From Quercus robur (Eukaryota; Streptophyta; Magnoliopsida; Fagales; Fagaceae), in NCBI RefSeq assembly GCF_932294415.1, contig NC_065541.1:53608290-53672289 (forward strand): a stretch of 64,000 nucleotides of DNA, given 5' to 3'. This document shows, in pieces, positions 1 through 11,589 of this stretch (positions are counted from its first letter, which is position 1; every line of letters begins with the position of its first letter). The notes beneath the pieces are model-generated. The model did not search any database and was not told where the DNA came from. It saw only the letters and a program-made list of their open reading frames with translations. Made by a program: the position numbers and the translations under genes.

Positions 1-189
1 TGCACAGATGTTTCTATAATATACATTAATGTTGAGTGTCATTCCATACCATTGGTAAAAACAAGGAAAAAGGCAACCATTGTAGAAAAAATACATAACT
101 CATCAAGAGATATCAAATGGCTAGTGGTACCAGTCATGGTTAACAGATACTCACAGAAAACACACAAGCAAGAAAGTTTTAGTTGTTTC

Positions 190-236
190 CTCTCCTCTCT
201 CTCTCTCTCTCTCTCTCTCCCCCCCCCCCCACCCCC
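190..236. repeat. CT microsatellite running into a C tract
   Basis: About 30 nt of alternating CT are followed by a run of C. It lies in what should be an intron or the 3' part of the SET-domain gene. I see no coding exon of that gene between 1 and 278. Confidence 0.85.
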
Positions 237-278
237 TCTTCAGTAATAAGATTTCCTCTATAAGAAAATACAACATAC

Positions 279-3200
279 CTCATTTCCTTTGTTACCGTAG
301 CTAATGGAAATCTCTCTCTCGATTTCAAAGAGACTTTGTTCAGCTGTCCAGTTGGGACAAAGAACATAGGATTAGTCACACTCCCAGCTACTTAAATATA
401 AGCTGATGAAGGGAAACAACTAATTAAGAGATCATTAGCAACTGTTCTAGCTGCAGGAAACTATCATCGGAGCTCAATATCTAAACTTAACACCCATATA
501 ATGATAAAACCTACTAAAAAATCAGGAGGACTACCAGATAGAAGGTACATAGAGAAAGGAACTCCAGTTATTGATCCTGTTCTGTCAACTTCCCAAGTTG
601 CTGCTGCCTTCAAATCTGGGTGGCCATATTTTCAGCCAGTAAGTTACAGATACATATATTAATTTTACAACCCAAACCCAATTTATAAAAGTAAAACAAG
701 CAAAAAAATGTAAGAGAGATTATTTTTTTTTGGATAGTAAGAACTATTCTTATTGTTTCAGAACGCAACTATTTGTCCAAAAGTTTGTGATTTTTGAACA
801 GATTATGCCTTAATTGAATGCCCGAGCAAGAAGTGATTTCTAAGTTCTAACACTCATCTAGGATAAAGCTTCACAGTGGATCCATAAATTAATGCTTAAA
901 GTTAGTTCCATACAGAAAGAAGTAATAAGCCAGCAGGGTAGAAATTATAAATTAGACAATAACAACTTATCAAAAAAAAAAAAAAGACAATAACATACCC
1001 TTGGATTAAGGTTGTAAGAATTTATAAAATTATAAAGCAAAATGAAGGAAATCACCAATATAGGAAAAACACAACCGCCAAAAGAAAAGGGATTGAAAAC
1101 AAAAGAACTAACAAAAAACTAGATAATTTTAGAATTGTGGACGAATGGCATACCATGGTTGCAAAAGTCAATGCCAGGGACAAGACCCTCCACCCAGATG
1201 GTTTCTCCTTGTATTGCTGTGGATGTCACTCCGTTGACTTGGCTATCTACATTCTGGACCCTACATCCTGATATGAGAAGGTCCTGGTATTAGTTCAAAA
1301 GATCATGTTACATTCAATAAAGAATAGATCTGCCACCCAGCACATTGTTAAACTCATTATAAATGAGTCAGAAGAAAGGATTCATGGACAATGATAAGAG
1401 GAAAAGATAACCTTACCTTTTTCATTCTCTCCACTGGAAATATAATTAGTGCAAAGCTCAGAATCTTTGGTAGTTGCAAAGTTACTGTCTTCTTCTTGAG
1501 TTTGTGGAAATACATAGGAATGTGGCAAAGGAATGTTCAAAGCACGAGTCCAAAATACAGAATTTGCCCTAGCACCATGATGATTGTGCAATGTTAAAAA
1601 ATTTAAATTTTAAAACACTATAAACAGACAATTTTTTTTTGATAAGTCACTATAAACAGACATAATTAAGGAGAGGATTCACTAGATGACAAAAGATAAT
1701 AAGAACAGTTCAATAAGAAGATACATACCAAAGGAAATCTTCAAAGCACACCTCGCTGGAAAATGAAGCAACAAGAATAGTATAAGTTTAAGTATTAGAA
1801 ATAAATGAAATATTTAATGTGTGTGTGTGTGCACGCGTGCTTCATTATTCTGAACTCATTAAATGTGTCATTTTAGATAGCTCATTATTCCTAAGTGATA
1901 AGAAATAAAGAAAAAGCTGCTAAACGCCCAAGTAAGTAGTAACCAAATTTACCTAAACATAAAAGATATGAACTGAAAGTGGCTATAAAAACAAACATGC
2001 AAGCCTACATTTCTAAAGCTTACAGGCAGAACCACATCAATGGATCAATATTAACATTGATATTCAAAAGGGGCAGTGCATATAAATACATTTCATAACT
2101 TCTCTTCAAGTCCCTCAGCATGAAACAGCAGAAACTAGCAAGAGTTTTTTTTTTTTTCCTTTGCCTTCTTTGTTTGTTAGCACAGTTGAAATGATTTAAT
2201 TGCAATGTAACTGTAATATTTGAGTGCAACTTGCTTGACATAAACACAATCTAATTATTTTGATTTTGAAGCACATATGTTCTTGGTTGGCCTCCAATTT
2301 GAGATAGAACGGGCATATCCGCCACCTAATCCAGAAACCAACTTATTGGATGATGAACATCAACATGCACATCCGCAAAAAGTCAAATACTCAATGAAGA
2401 TGACTAAATAAGGCTTGCCAAGTACACCCGTGATTCCTAATTAGACCATGTCTAGAGTCTATGTTGTAGTACAAACACACTGCTCATTGATTTTCTCTAG
2501 TCAACAACAAAGACTTAGTTCCGAAATTTGGGGTCAGCTATAGATCCTCAACAGATTAGATTGGGTCAGCCACATGAATTCTTTTCCCCTATTCACAATC
2601 TTCAAAAATGCAACTTAAGATCATTGATTGGTGTAACATGTGCAAGAGTAGCGGGGAGTCAGTTAATCATCTTTTGCTTCATTGTATGGAGGCACAGGAT
2701 ATTTGAGCATTCGTCTTTACCCTATTTGAAGTTGCTAGGGTTATGCCAAAGACAATGGCTTAAACGCTAAGCTGTTAGGAAGGGAGATTTCATCATCATA
2801 GACATTCTAAAGCTTGGAACGAAGTACCCATGTCTTTTGGACAATTTGGGATCATCAGAACAATCAAACTTTAGATGGCATCAATCATCCAAACCAATTC
2901 ATTAGGCAAAATATATTGTATGGCTAGATGAATGCTTTGGGAAATAGGTCTTGTCATATTATAGATTCCTAGATACTCCAGATTTGACAGTGTAACTTTC
3001 AATTTATCTCTTCTTAATTTATTTGAAGAAAAGTATACTTATAATATTGAATTAAATTAACAAGCTCAAAAAGACCTGTTGTGTAGGGTTATTCTTAGTA
3101 AGTAACAAAATTCATTAAAAGTGCAAAAAGAATGGATCCAAATGAAGTACATGGGAAACATACCCCTGCTGTCTAGGTATATTAACTTTCTTAAGGGCTA

Positions 3201-6200
3201 AACATTCAGAAGTTCATTAAACTGAATAATGCCTTAATAAGCTGAGTGTGGGTCCTCAAAACATAAAACTCATCCAGCTGACCGATCAAGAATGAATGGT
3301 TAGTTGTTACAAAAAATTAATTCACGGCATAGGTTATGTTAATGATTTTTTAACCAGTTGTTACATATGCACCTAGTGAGTTATATTAATGATATATAAA
3401 TCAAATAATTCACTGTGCAGAAAATCTAGATTAAACGTATAAGTTGGTATGATAAACCACTAATGCCCAAGGACTGGATTAAACCTATTAATGTACTTCC
3501 AATAATATAAATGACCACAAACCTTTCTGAATCCCCATCAAGTGTTAAAAGTTTCTTCACTAATGGCTTCACTTTGTCATCATATAAAGTCTGCAACTTT
3601 TTCTTCTGCACTTAAACCTATATTTGGTCACATATGCTGTGTGGGGAAATTCAGAAAGCCTACTTCATCAAAAATAAGATGTTGATAGGTGACACCAAGA
3701 AATCATATCAAGCCAGACAAATACAGAATGGTTGTTTAGGATACATAGAATGGTTTTTGGTAAGATTTACTACTTGTTAACATAAAAGGTGGAATAAGAT
3801 ACAAGAGAAAGCATATAGATCGACATTCCCTTGTGAATATCAACAAACTATATTTAACTTTTATGATGAGAGAGTTGCCTTTACAATTGAAAGTGTCAGT
3901 TCCATAGATTGTACATGTCAAATCAGAAGTAAACTGAATGTATAAGCACCACCATGGACATGTCAGAATAACATGCAAGAGAAATGTATCACTGTGTTTT
4001 AAACATGATTATCTGTACAAATCTATCATGTTAAAACGGGGCCATAAAGTTACTAATGATCAAGGTTTTTGATAGTATTTTTTTCTTTATCGATAAATTA
4101 TACGCACATACAGTTGGTCTTGAACCCACAACCTCATCCTCCATCTTGCTCTTACAAGCAGAGGAAGTGGCTTTTGAGCTAAAGCTTAGAGCAATTTTTG
4201 AGAGTGATACTTGCATAGAAATAACATCCATTTTCTTAGATGAGATCATTTTGGATTAACGGATTCCACCAATATCCAAAATAAAAAGAAAAAGATCTAG
4301 CCATTTGGTATAATGTTAGAAATGCTAAGTGGGAATTGCAAGTGCATGCCTAATTGAAGTAAAGCATGCATTTTTTTCAAAATAATGTGGTGAATTTGAA
4401 AAAAGAAAATAATAATGGACAATATGTCAGTCAAGTGATTAACTAATCATTTAAAATTTTAAACATAGCATTTTATACAATTTGGTATAAAAATATTGAA
4501 TAATGAGAGTAAGGCTAGCATAACTAAAGTTAATCATATGTTCAGCTACTAATGAATGGCATGAAAATGATCTACTAATCATATAAAATTTAAGCATAGC
4601 ATTTATATAATGTCGTATAACTGCTATTTGATAATGAGTTTAAGACTAGCATAACTAAAGGAAATCATGTGTTCAACTACTACTGAATATAAAATCCTGG
4701 TGCTGGTGCTATGTGGATTGTGTAGTCCCTTTGAATATAAATACTAGAGATCAGACCTTGCAAGTGCCTGCTACCCAAACGATGTGTCGCAGACTTGAGT
4801 GCAAAAATCAGCCCCTCCAAAAATTGGAGGTAAGATTGCCTATTAACCACATCTCCCATACTCCACAAAAGCAAGAGCCTTGTGCTATGGGTAAGACATT
4901 TTCCTCCTCTTCTAGAATTTATTATGAGGGGTTGAATTTTGTGTAGCATATCACATTGTAAGATTGGTATTTGTATAACAAATCAAGGGCCCATATAAAT
5001 AGAGTTAAGATCTAATGGTTTATCCATTTATCTTTACACACACACACCCCCAAATTTTTAGCTTGTTTAAAAAGCACGCTTTAGGCGCTTTTTTGAAATT
5101 CACTTCTCTAGGTGAAAAATGCTTAAAAGAACTTCAGCTGATGCTTTTCGGTTTTCACTTTTAGAGCACTTAAGTGCAATTTTAACAGCACCTAATTGGC
5201 ATCCATGGGACATGGAGATGTACCCAAAAATCATTTTACCTGCAATTCGGTGGCCCGATACAACGTGGTTCCCTTTAGCTCCAATAGCTCATCATCAGTA
5301 AACCAAAGTGGATTCCCAAAACTGGTTGGAAGCATATCAAGGTACCTGATACAATCACCCACCCCAAATGAATTCAACCACTAAAGGGGGGGGGGGGGGG
5401 GGGGGGGAGGGAAACAGTTGAGGATTCAAAATAAATGTGCACTTTATACATACGGCTTCCATGAAGAATTTTTACGGAGGCGCTCCAAGGTTAGAAACAA
5501 ATTCATCAGGAACCTGTCATCTACTTCTCCTTCTTCAAACATTGCTCTGCATTCTGGTCCAAGAAGAGAATCTTGCAACACTCTCATAGGAGTTATTGCT
5601 AAATCAAGTGGAACAACTAATAGAACACCTGAAATTATTTTCAAAATCAATTTTTTTTATTTATTCAAAATCTCCTTCTATGGATGGCTACGGAAAAGAG
5701 TTGAAAGAAACAGTTCCACTAGTAAATGCTTACCCTGGAGTATAAACTATTTGACCGACACAATCGTTCAATATTTTGATAAAACTTCTCATCACATACA
5801 CAATACTCTTGCACATGGGAGTTAAGATTTTTTTTTCCTAATCAACAACAACTCAAATAATTTTGTCACTCTTCAAATGAGGGGAAAAAATTGGCAATGA
5901 TTCATTATAATTATTATCCAACAACCAATTTCCTTGCTTCTACGAGCAATTCAAGCAAAATGTTTACTCCAGGAAGCAAACCAAAATACCCCACCAAATT
6001 TTGCACCTCAAAATCCAGTTTTCAACGTCTGGGTCCCATTAAATCAACATTGCCACATTGAAAAATCCACTTTGTGTTCCATAATCAATTCGTTTTCCTA
6101 CATTTCCTCAGCAAAGAGAGTAGAATAACAATATAAAAAAATGTCTGTGTGACGGTGTATTTGTCATAATTATCGTTAAAGTGAGCTTAAGTTTTTGGGA

Positions 6201-6524
6201 CATCCAGAAATTTATCAGTATTACATTACAATTACAAATGAATCAGTAGAAAGTTAATGGGACAGTAGTGTGAATTACCATCAGAAGCTTGATTGGCGGC
6301 CGAGAAAATACCAAAGCCTTTGGAATCACAGTGCTTAATCTTGCAACCACGTAGTTCAACTCCGTTCACCTGAAATTCAATTCAATTCCCAATTTATTAG
6401 CAAATTATGGTTTTTTTTTTTTGGGGAGAGGGGGAAGAAGACGAAAATAAAGGAAAATGGAAACCTGTAACCACTGGAGAAACCGTTCGAGTTTGGCTTC
6501 TTCTTCTTCTTGTTGGGTAGCCAT
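279..6524 (-). CDS. SET-domain protein lysine methyltransferase, 3' end beyond window (10 exons seen)
   Basis: Spliced minus-strand gene. Coding exons, 5' to 3': 6524-6465, 6369-6279, 5628-5454, 5345-5240, 3605-3523, 1755-1729, 1568-1417, 1267-1154, 615-535, 343-279. All junctions are GT-AG and the phases join into one 318-codon frame; exon 6 is only 27 nt. The start is the ATG at 6524 (MATQQEEEEAKLERFLQWLQ). SET landmarks: GFGIF near residue 69, the NH-containing motif EGLVPGIDFCNHD at 258-270, and EISISYGNKGNE at 307-318 with the ISYG core. The order matches the Rubisco-LSMT/SETD-type class, whose members methylate lysines of soluble proteins using S-adenosylmethionine; I recall a close resemblance to Arabidopsis At3g55080, not verified. 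The C-terminal substrate-binding part should lie left of position 279. Substrate and location cannot be read from the sequence. Long introns carry repeats annotated separately. Confidence 0.9.
2470..2600 (+). mobile_element. Au-SINE-like fragment in an intron of the SET gene
   Basis: The stretch contains CAACAACAAAGACTTAGTTC followed by TTTGGGGTCAGCTATAGATCC and a GGTCAGCCACATGAATTC block, which I recognise as the 3' part of the widespread plant Au SINE family. The same 3' block recurs near 62032-62140. No 5' promoter boxes or target duplication were defined, so this is a partial copy in intron 5 of the SET-domain gene. Confidence 0.5.
2600..2970 (+). mobile_element. Degenerate LINE ORF2 scrap (zf-RVT)
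   Basis: The plus strand reads CNMCKSSGESVNHLLLHC, the Cys/His pattern of the reverse-transcriptase zinc-binding domain near the end of plant LINE ORF2, then AFVFTLFEVARVMP. Stops and frame changes follow. There is no poly-A tail and no clear target duplication. It directly follows the SINE-like block inside intron 5 of the SET-domain gene. Confidence 0.65.
4077..4190 (-). mobile_element. tRNA-derived SINE with 11-bp imperfect TSD
   Basis: On the minus strand an A-box-like TAGCTCAAAAGCC is followed about 45 nt later by a B-box-like GGTTCAAGACC, the internal Pol III promoter of tRNA-derived SINEs. The tail is the T-rich stretch at 4077-4090 on the plus strand. The flanks TTTTTGATAGT (4066-4076) and TTTTTGAGAGT (4195-4205) match at 10 of 11 bases and look like the target-site duplication. 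It sits in intron 4 of the SET-domain gene. Confidence 0.65.
4443..4687. repeat. Tandem duplication of about 115 bp
   Basis: Copies at 4443-4557 and 4575-4687 both begin CTAATCAT, share CTAGCATAACTAAAG in the middle and end CTACTAATGAAT / CTACTACTGAAT. They have diverged by several substitutions and small indels. The pair lies in intron 4 of the SET-domain gene. Confidence 0.8.
5386..5407 (+). repeat. 22-nt G run inside a 108-bp intron
   Basis: An uninterrupted run of 22 G occupies a fifth of SET-gene intron 3 (5346-5453). In the transcript it is a C run located upstream of the exon 4 acceptor. Homopolymer length may be uncertain from sequencing. Confidence 0.9.
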
Positions 6525-6842
6525 GGCTGTGTGAGTGTGACTGAGTCTCTCTCTCTCCGTGTGATGGTTTTGAAGGGTTTAAGCTTTTCGTGGCGTTGAG
6601 TTCGGACTTCAAATACCAGAACCAGGGTCTTAAAATGCTCTGCCACGGCGTCGTTTAACTTTAAAACCAATACTACTGCTTTCACTGTTTTTTAGGGGTT
6701 ATAAATGAACTAAACTGATTACGGATGGCTCTGATTTGATTTCAACAAAGTTATAAGGAAAAATCAACGGATAGCTTAAGGGATTGATTTAAGAAATATT
6801 TTTAAAACATTTTTATAGAAAAATAAAAAATTTACTATTTTT

Positions 6843-7385
6843 TTTTACAACTTTTTATATTTCTCATCAAAACTTCCCTAAAATTATTCATTAACAAATG
6901 CCCTAAAAACACCAGTTAACAAAACCCAAAATTATATAAGCAATTGATTTTTTTAACACTTTTTATATTTCTCATAAAATAAGTATTAAGTGTACGTTTG
7001 GATAGTGTTTTGTGCGTCCATCGGTTTTTGGTGAGTCCTGTGAACAGTGTACGGGACTTGCAAGTGCTTTTTTTTTCTTCAGAAAAACAACTTTAAAATT
7101 GGATTCTACGGTACTATTCACACATTTAAAAATTATTTTGTCTCCGTATTTTCAGTTTTCAACAATAAATGTGGCATCCAAACAGATCCTAAAACTTTCC
7201 TAAAATTGTCCATTTACAAATGTCTTAAGGATATCCATTAACAAAACCCAAAGTTATATAAGCAATTGATTTTTTTTTTTTAACTTTTTATATTTCTCGT
7301 AAAAGTATTATTAAAATTTTTCTAAAATTGTTTATTAATAAATACCTTAAAGGCATCTGTTAACCGAATCCAAATTTATATATAT
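6843..7385. repeat. Triplicated ~110-bp unit, one copy interrupted by a MITE
   Basis: Three copies of a unit carrying TTTTTATATTTCTC, CCTAAAATT(A/G)T, ATTAACAAATGCC and AACAAAACCCAAA follow each other: roughly 6843-6951, 6952-7269 and 7270-7385. The second copy is split by the element at 6994-7185. A related piece is seen near 22440-22540. Confidence 0.65.
6994..7185 (+). mobile_element. MITE copy 1 (hAT-like), family shared with 20364-20556
   Basis: Ends are inverted (ACGTTTGGAT at the left, ATCCAAACAG at the right). The body includes GTGAACAGTGTACGGGAC and ACTATTCACACATTTAAAAA. The same motifs in the same order occur on the minus strand at 20364-20556. No coding capacity. Target duplication not resolved because the insertion is in repetitive DNA. 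Confidence 0.65.
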
Positions 7386-7467
7386 TTGTTTATTTAAAAA
7401 AGAGTCAAGCTCAAGCATAAGTTAGTTTTTATTTATTTTTTATTTATTCGTGAGTATGAGATTGAAT

Positions 7468-7593
<126 letters not shown>

Positions 7594-7710
7594 CCGAAGC
7601 TTCTAACTTTTGGTTAATCTCTCCACAATTTTGCACGTCAACATTTTTTAAATCTTTAAATCTGATTTATTTCTTTCTATTATCTATGAATACTTGGCAG
7701 CTATAGCAGG

Positions 7711-7855
7711 TATGAACTCAAAGAAAGTCAATGATAAACAAAAGAAAAAAAAAAGAATTTGCAAAAGATAGAACTATGAACTCAAAGAAAGTCAATGATA
7801 AACAAAAGACAAGACACAAAAAAATAAATAAAAAATAATTTGCAATAGATAGAAC
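7711..7855. repeat. Tandem duplication, ~64-bp unit
   Basis: TATGAACTCAAAGAAAGTC starts at 7711 and again at 7775. Both copies run through AATGATAAACAAAAGA and an A-rich stretch to TTTGCAA(A/T)AGATAGAAC. Confidence 0.85.
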
Positions 7856-7870
7856 CTAAAAAGCTGTTGG

Positions 7871-9202
7871 AGCCTCTGACATTGTTTATAAATCAAATCT
7901 GAAAGTAGAAGAAGAAAGAAAGAGAATGTAAAATGTCTTCAATCTGAAGAAGAATGAGAGAAACTGACAAAGCGTATATGAGTTTGTGGATCTTAAAGTG
8001 TAGGAGTTTTAATTTACATATTTATTCCCATTAGTTAAAAACTTGTAAGTGAATATAATGAAAGTATTTTAGACATCAAAATTAAGGAATCCAAACAGGA
8101 AAAAGGGTAAATTGATAACTAAAAACCACTCTATAAACCTTTTGAAAACCGACTAACTCTAAAAACCCACACGTAGAACTTGCAATCCCCAATTTCTTCT
8201 CCATTATCGCTCACAAAAAGACAACTTTTGCTCTGCCCTAGCCCACTCTCCTCTGGCAACGATTCAGCAAGAGATATCCTATTTGGACAAATAGGTCACC
8301 CTCACTCTCTTTCTCTAAAAAATCCATTGTTCAAGATATGAAGGAAAATAATATTTAGCATTTGTTTGATTACTGTTTAGTATTCGATTTTTTTTTTTTT
8401 TTTTGGATTTCCATTCTTCATATGCTATCTATATAGTTTATATGCTAATTTCAATGCATTCAACAATCACAATGGTAATAACTTCTAGAGCGTTTTCTCT
8501 TGAGTATTTTATTTGGTTTCATAGAGAATGAAGGAAAAGTATAGTGGAAGCAGACTAGCAGAAGTAAAGATAAAAAAATTGTGTCTGCTGCATTAGTTAT
8601 TTGGTGGTCTAGAGTTCTTTTTTATTTTTGGGATTTGTATGTCCTCTGTTTGTTTGCTTAGTAAAAGTGGAGGAAAAGAAATAACTTTTAGTCTTGTGTT
8701 TGATGCTTATTTAGAATTTAATTGTGTTACTGTTGACATTTATTCATTTATTTTCCTATTTTGTTTATGAGAAAAAAGGTTGAAAATAATAATCAAGTAG
8801 GTTCTTTTTGGGTGTTTTATATTTTATTGTTTTTGAAGAAAAGAACACTTAAAATTAGAAGGAAAAAAAATAAAAATAAAAATTCACCACAAAGTTGATA
8901 GGAAGGCCGGCCAAAAGGACTATGGTGAAAGTTGTGTAACATGATGTTGCCTTATAAGTTTAACTCAACAAATTTTAGACCAGGTTGGACTTACAATGAT
9001 GATGCCTACATTCCTTTCTATGTGTGTCTAATTTGTTATTCATAGAGTGACCACATAAAACCTACTTTTTCTATTTTACACATTCACTTTTACAATATAC
9101 CCACATCAATTTATCTATTCTACATATTTATTCAATAAAATATTCTTTTTTTTTTTTACATTTTTTATTATTTCCTTCCCTCTTCTCTCTGGAACCCTCT
9201 CA
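7871..9202. other. Intergenic, nothing recognised
   Basis: AT-rich sequence with T runs and no reading frame resembling a protein. The stretch at 8150-8330 is less AT-rich but has no open frame of note. Confidence 0.6.
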
Positions 9203-9540
9203 CAGACCCAACACAAATCCAAAATCGCCCACACCCAGCCACCATCTTCTCTGTCGAGCTATAGACCCAACACAAACCCAAAATCACCCACACCTAGCCG
9301 CCAGCCACCGTCTTCTTCGTCGAGCTACAGACCCAACACAAACCCAAAATCACCCACACCCACACCCAGCCGCCAGCCACCGTCTTCTCCGTCGAGCTAC
9401 AGACCCAACACAAACCCAAAATCACCCACACCCACTCCCAGCCGCCAGCCACCATCTTCTCTGTTGAGTACAGACCTAATACAAACCCAAAATCACCCAC
9501 ACCTAGCCACTAGCCACCATCAACGATCAAATAGAACAAA
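9203..9540. repeat. Minisatellite, five 60-72-bp units
   Basis: Units begin at 9203, 9263, 9329, 9401 and 9472 with AGACC(C/T)AA(C/T)ACAAA. Each continues through AATC(A/G)CCCACACC, CAGCCACC and TCTTCT(C/T)(C/T)GTCGAG. Unit lengths differ (60, 66, 72, 71 and about 68 bp) through short internal CACACC and GCCGCCA duplications. The open minus frame across it (GWVWVWVILGLCWVC type) is repeat translation, not a protein. Confidence 0.9.
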
Positions 9541-10572
9541 ATCACCCAACCAGCCACCATCTTCTTGATGCGGAACTTGAAGCTTGACTACGGATTCTAG
9601 ACGGGGATTAAGCCCTTAGATACCTACACCTAGCTGCGGATTGCTCTCGTTCGATCAATTCCCCGTCACCGTCTTCGTCCAATCAGTTCTCCGTCACCCA
9701 CATCGGTGTTCCCAACTCACTCACCGCCCAAACTCACCGATCAGACTCAGTCTGTGGCATGCGAGATCTCTGCCGAGCTACCGTCGTCTTCGTCTTCGAA
9801 GCCTGAGATTTTGAAGAAGAAGGAGAAGCTGATTGGCTTTGCAAAGTTGAGATGAGAGAAAGAGAGAGCTACGATGAAATGAGAAAGAGAGAATTGAGAT
9901 GAAAGTCAGACGTAGGAGAGAGAAGAAATTATTAAAATAGTAAATACACGAGTTACAGTGACCGTGTATATATGCACGGTCATTGTAGCATTTGTATATT
10001 TACGTACAATTTTTTACAATTTTATACTCATTGATATGGGTTTTTTTTAATCAAAATGTATACAATAAAGGAATTTTTGTATTATAGAAGAGTATCCACC
10101 AACTGATGTGGATGATCTACTAGGCACAATTACTAAAGGGATCATAAGAATGAGTGTAACGAGAGTCAACTGATCACTGAAATAGCTTTGTGTAGCTGAA
10201 AAGTAGCTTTATTTGAGTGCCTTTCTATTTTTTTGTTTGCTTTTGAGAGGCATTGAGTAGAGTTGGATATTGCAATTGCTTCAAATGTAGTGATGATATT
10301 AACTTGAAGTCTGATCACCTTTGTCCAACATTAAGTTGATCATTATAATATTCTTTATTTACCTTGAGCCAAGGCCCAATTGCTACATCTTGCAAAAAAA
10401 AAAAAAATTTCTAAGTTAACTGTAGTTACTTTTTTTTTTTCATTGGATAAGTTTGTCAACTATAAGAATTACACTCCTATATTTCAATATATGAGGGAAA
10501 CTATTGTTGTCACATCCGAAGCATTACTAAGACTTTACTCCAGATGTAACTGTATTCCTGAATACTTAATTT
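9541..10572. other. Intergenic, possible non-autonomous element tail
   Basis: GC-richer sequence to about 9900, then AT-rich DNA with a short inverted repeat GACCGTG/CACGGTC near 9959-9981. The GC island together with the minisatellite may be the body of a non-autonomous element, but I could not define its ends. Nothing coding recognised. Confidence 0.35.
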
Positions 10573-10574
10573 TT

Positions 10575-10672
10575 GATAGGATGCGAAATTGAGGCACGTA
10601 TCATTTGTTTTACATACAAGCCTCCTACAGCTCATCATTGTCAAGTTTGTAGAAGGTGTGTTTTGAGGATTA
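10575..10672 (+). pseudogene. DHHC-type S-acyltransferase zinc-finger fragment
   Basis: One frame reads CFTYKPPTAHHCQVCRRCVL, closely following the first half of the DHHC cysteine-rich domain (family form KPPRAHHC-x2-C-x2-CVLRM before the catalytic DHHC). The sequence leaves the family pattern at the VLR(I/M) point, where these genes often have an exon junction, and no DHHC tetrad follows. An AG just upstream (TTTTGATAG) could be the old acceptor. It is therefore a single relict exon, probably a captured or decayed copy; the first zinc cysteine pair is also incomplete. Confidence 0.55.
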
Positions 10673-11589
10673 TAGGTAGGATATTATTATTAACTAGGAA
10701 CATGATTAAATATATTATTTTAAGTTTTTCATTTTGTTGCCAAAACTATGTCCAAGATCGTCACGGTTTGTGGATAATGGTTTATAATCATTCAAAATAA
10801 TCCTAGAAAAGCTTGGGCTATAATGATCATATGATGACTAAAGCAAAGTCGGACCAATATTGTTTAGGCCTATTTTGCAAAACAAATCTCTCAAACTACT
10901 ACCACAACACCAAAAAAAAAAAAAAAAAAAAAAGAGAGAGAGAGAGGAAAATAAGATCATATTTCGTTAGATGTTATTGTTAGTAGCATTCCTGTGCATC
11001 ACAAATAAAATTATAAAGGATTTATAATTTTTTTGCTTTAGCAAGTTTAGAATGGAGTATATGGAGGTTAGAAATTAATTTTATAGCTTAAAAAAAAAAA
11101 AAAATTCTTATAGCTATCATCAATCTAAAGGAAGATGATATAAAATGAAAAAAAAAAAAGTTCTTGAACATTTTTTTGAATTTTTCCCTACATTGCACGA
11201 GTTAGCGACTAGTGTGTGTGTATATATAAATAATATTAATATTTGTATTTATAAATGTTTGAAATATACTTATATAGACTTAAAATTTGCTTTTATAAAT
11301 TTTTAAATAATTTCATACAATATCAAATAATGATTTGTAATATATTGATGATATAAATAGTCTATATTGCAATACAATTATTTACAATTTTAACAATACA
11401 AGGTAGGTGAATATAATTTTTATAAGCTCATAAATAAACTTGTGCTTGAAATAAATTTAAATAAGCCACTACTTGCAGGCTTCTCTAATCTTGAGATTTG
11501 TGGACAAATTATACTTTACCCTTGGAGTTTATATAAATGAGTTTGAATATTTTTATTTTTAAATGATATATTCCATTAGAGGTATTGAG

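Noticed and set aside
9294..9500. Minus-strand frame with repeated GWVWVWVILGLCWVC
   Set aside because: It is the translation of the minisatellite; units differ in length and no family is suggested.
9203..9540. CRISPR-like spacing of repeated units
   Set aside because: The whole 60-72 bp unit repeats, without unique spacers, and the DNA is plant nuclear.
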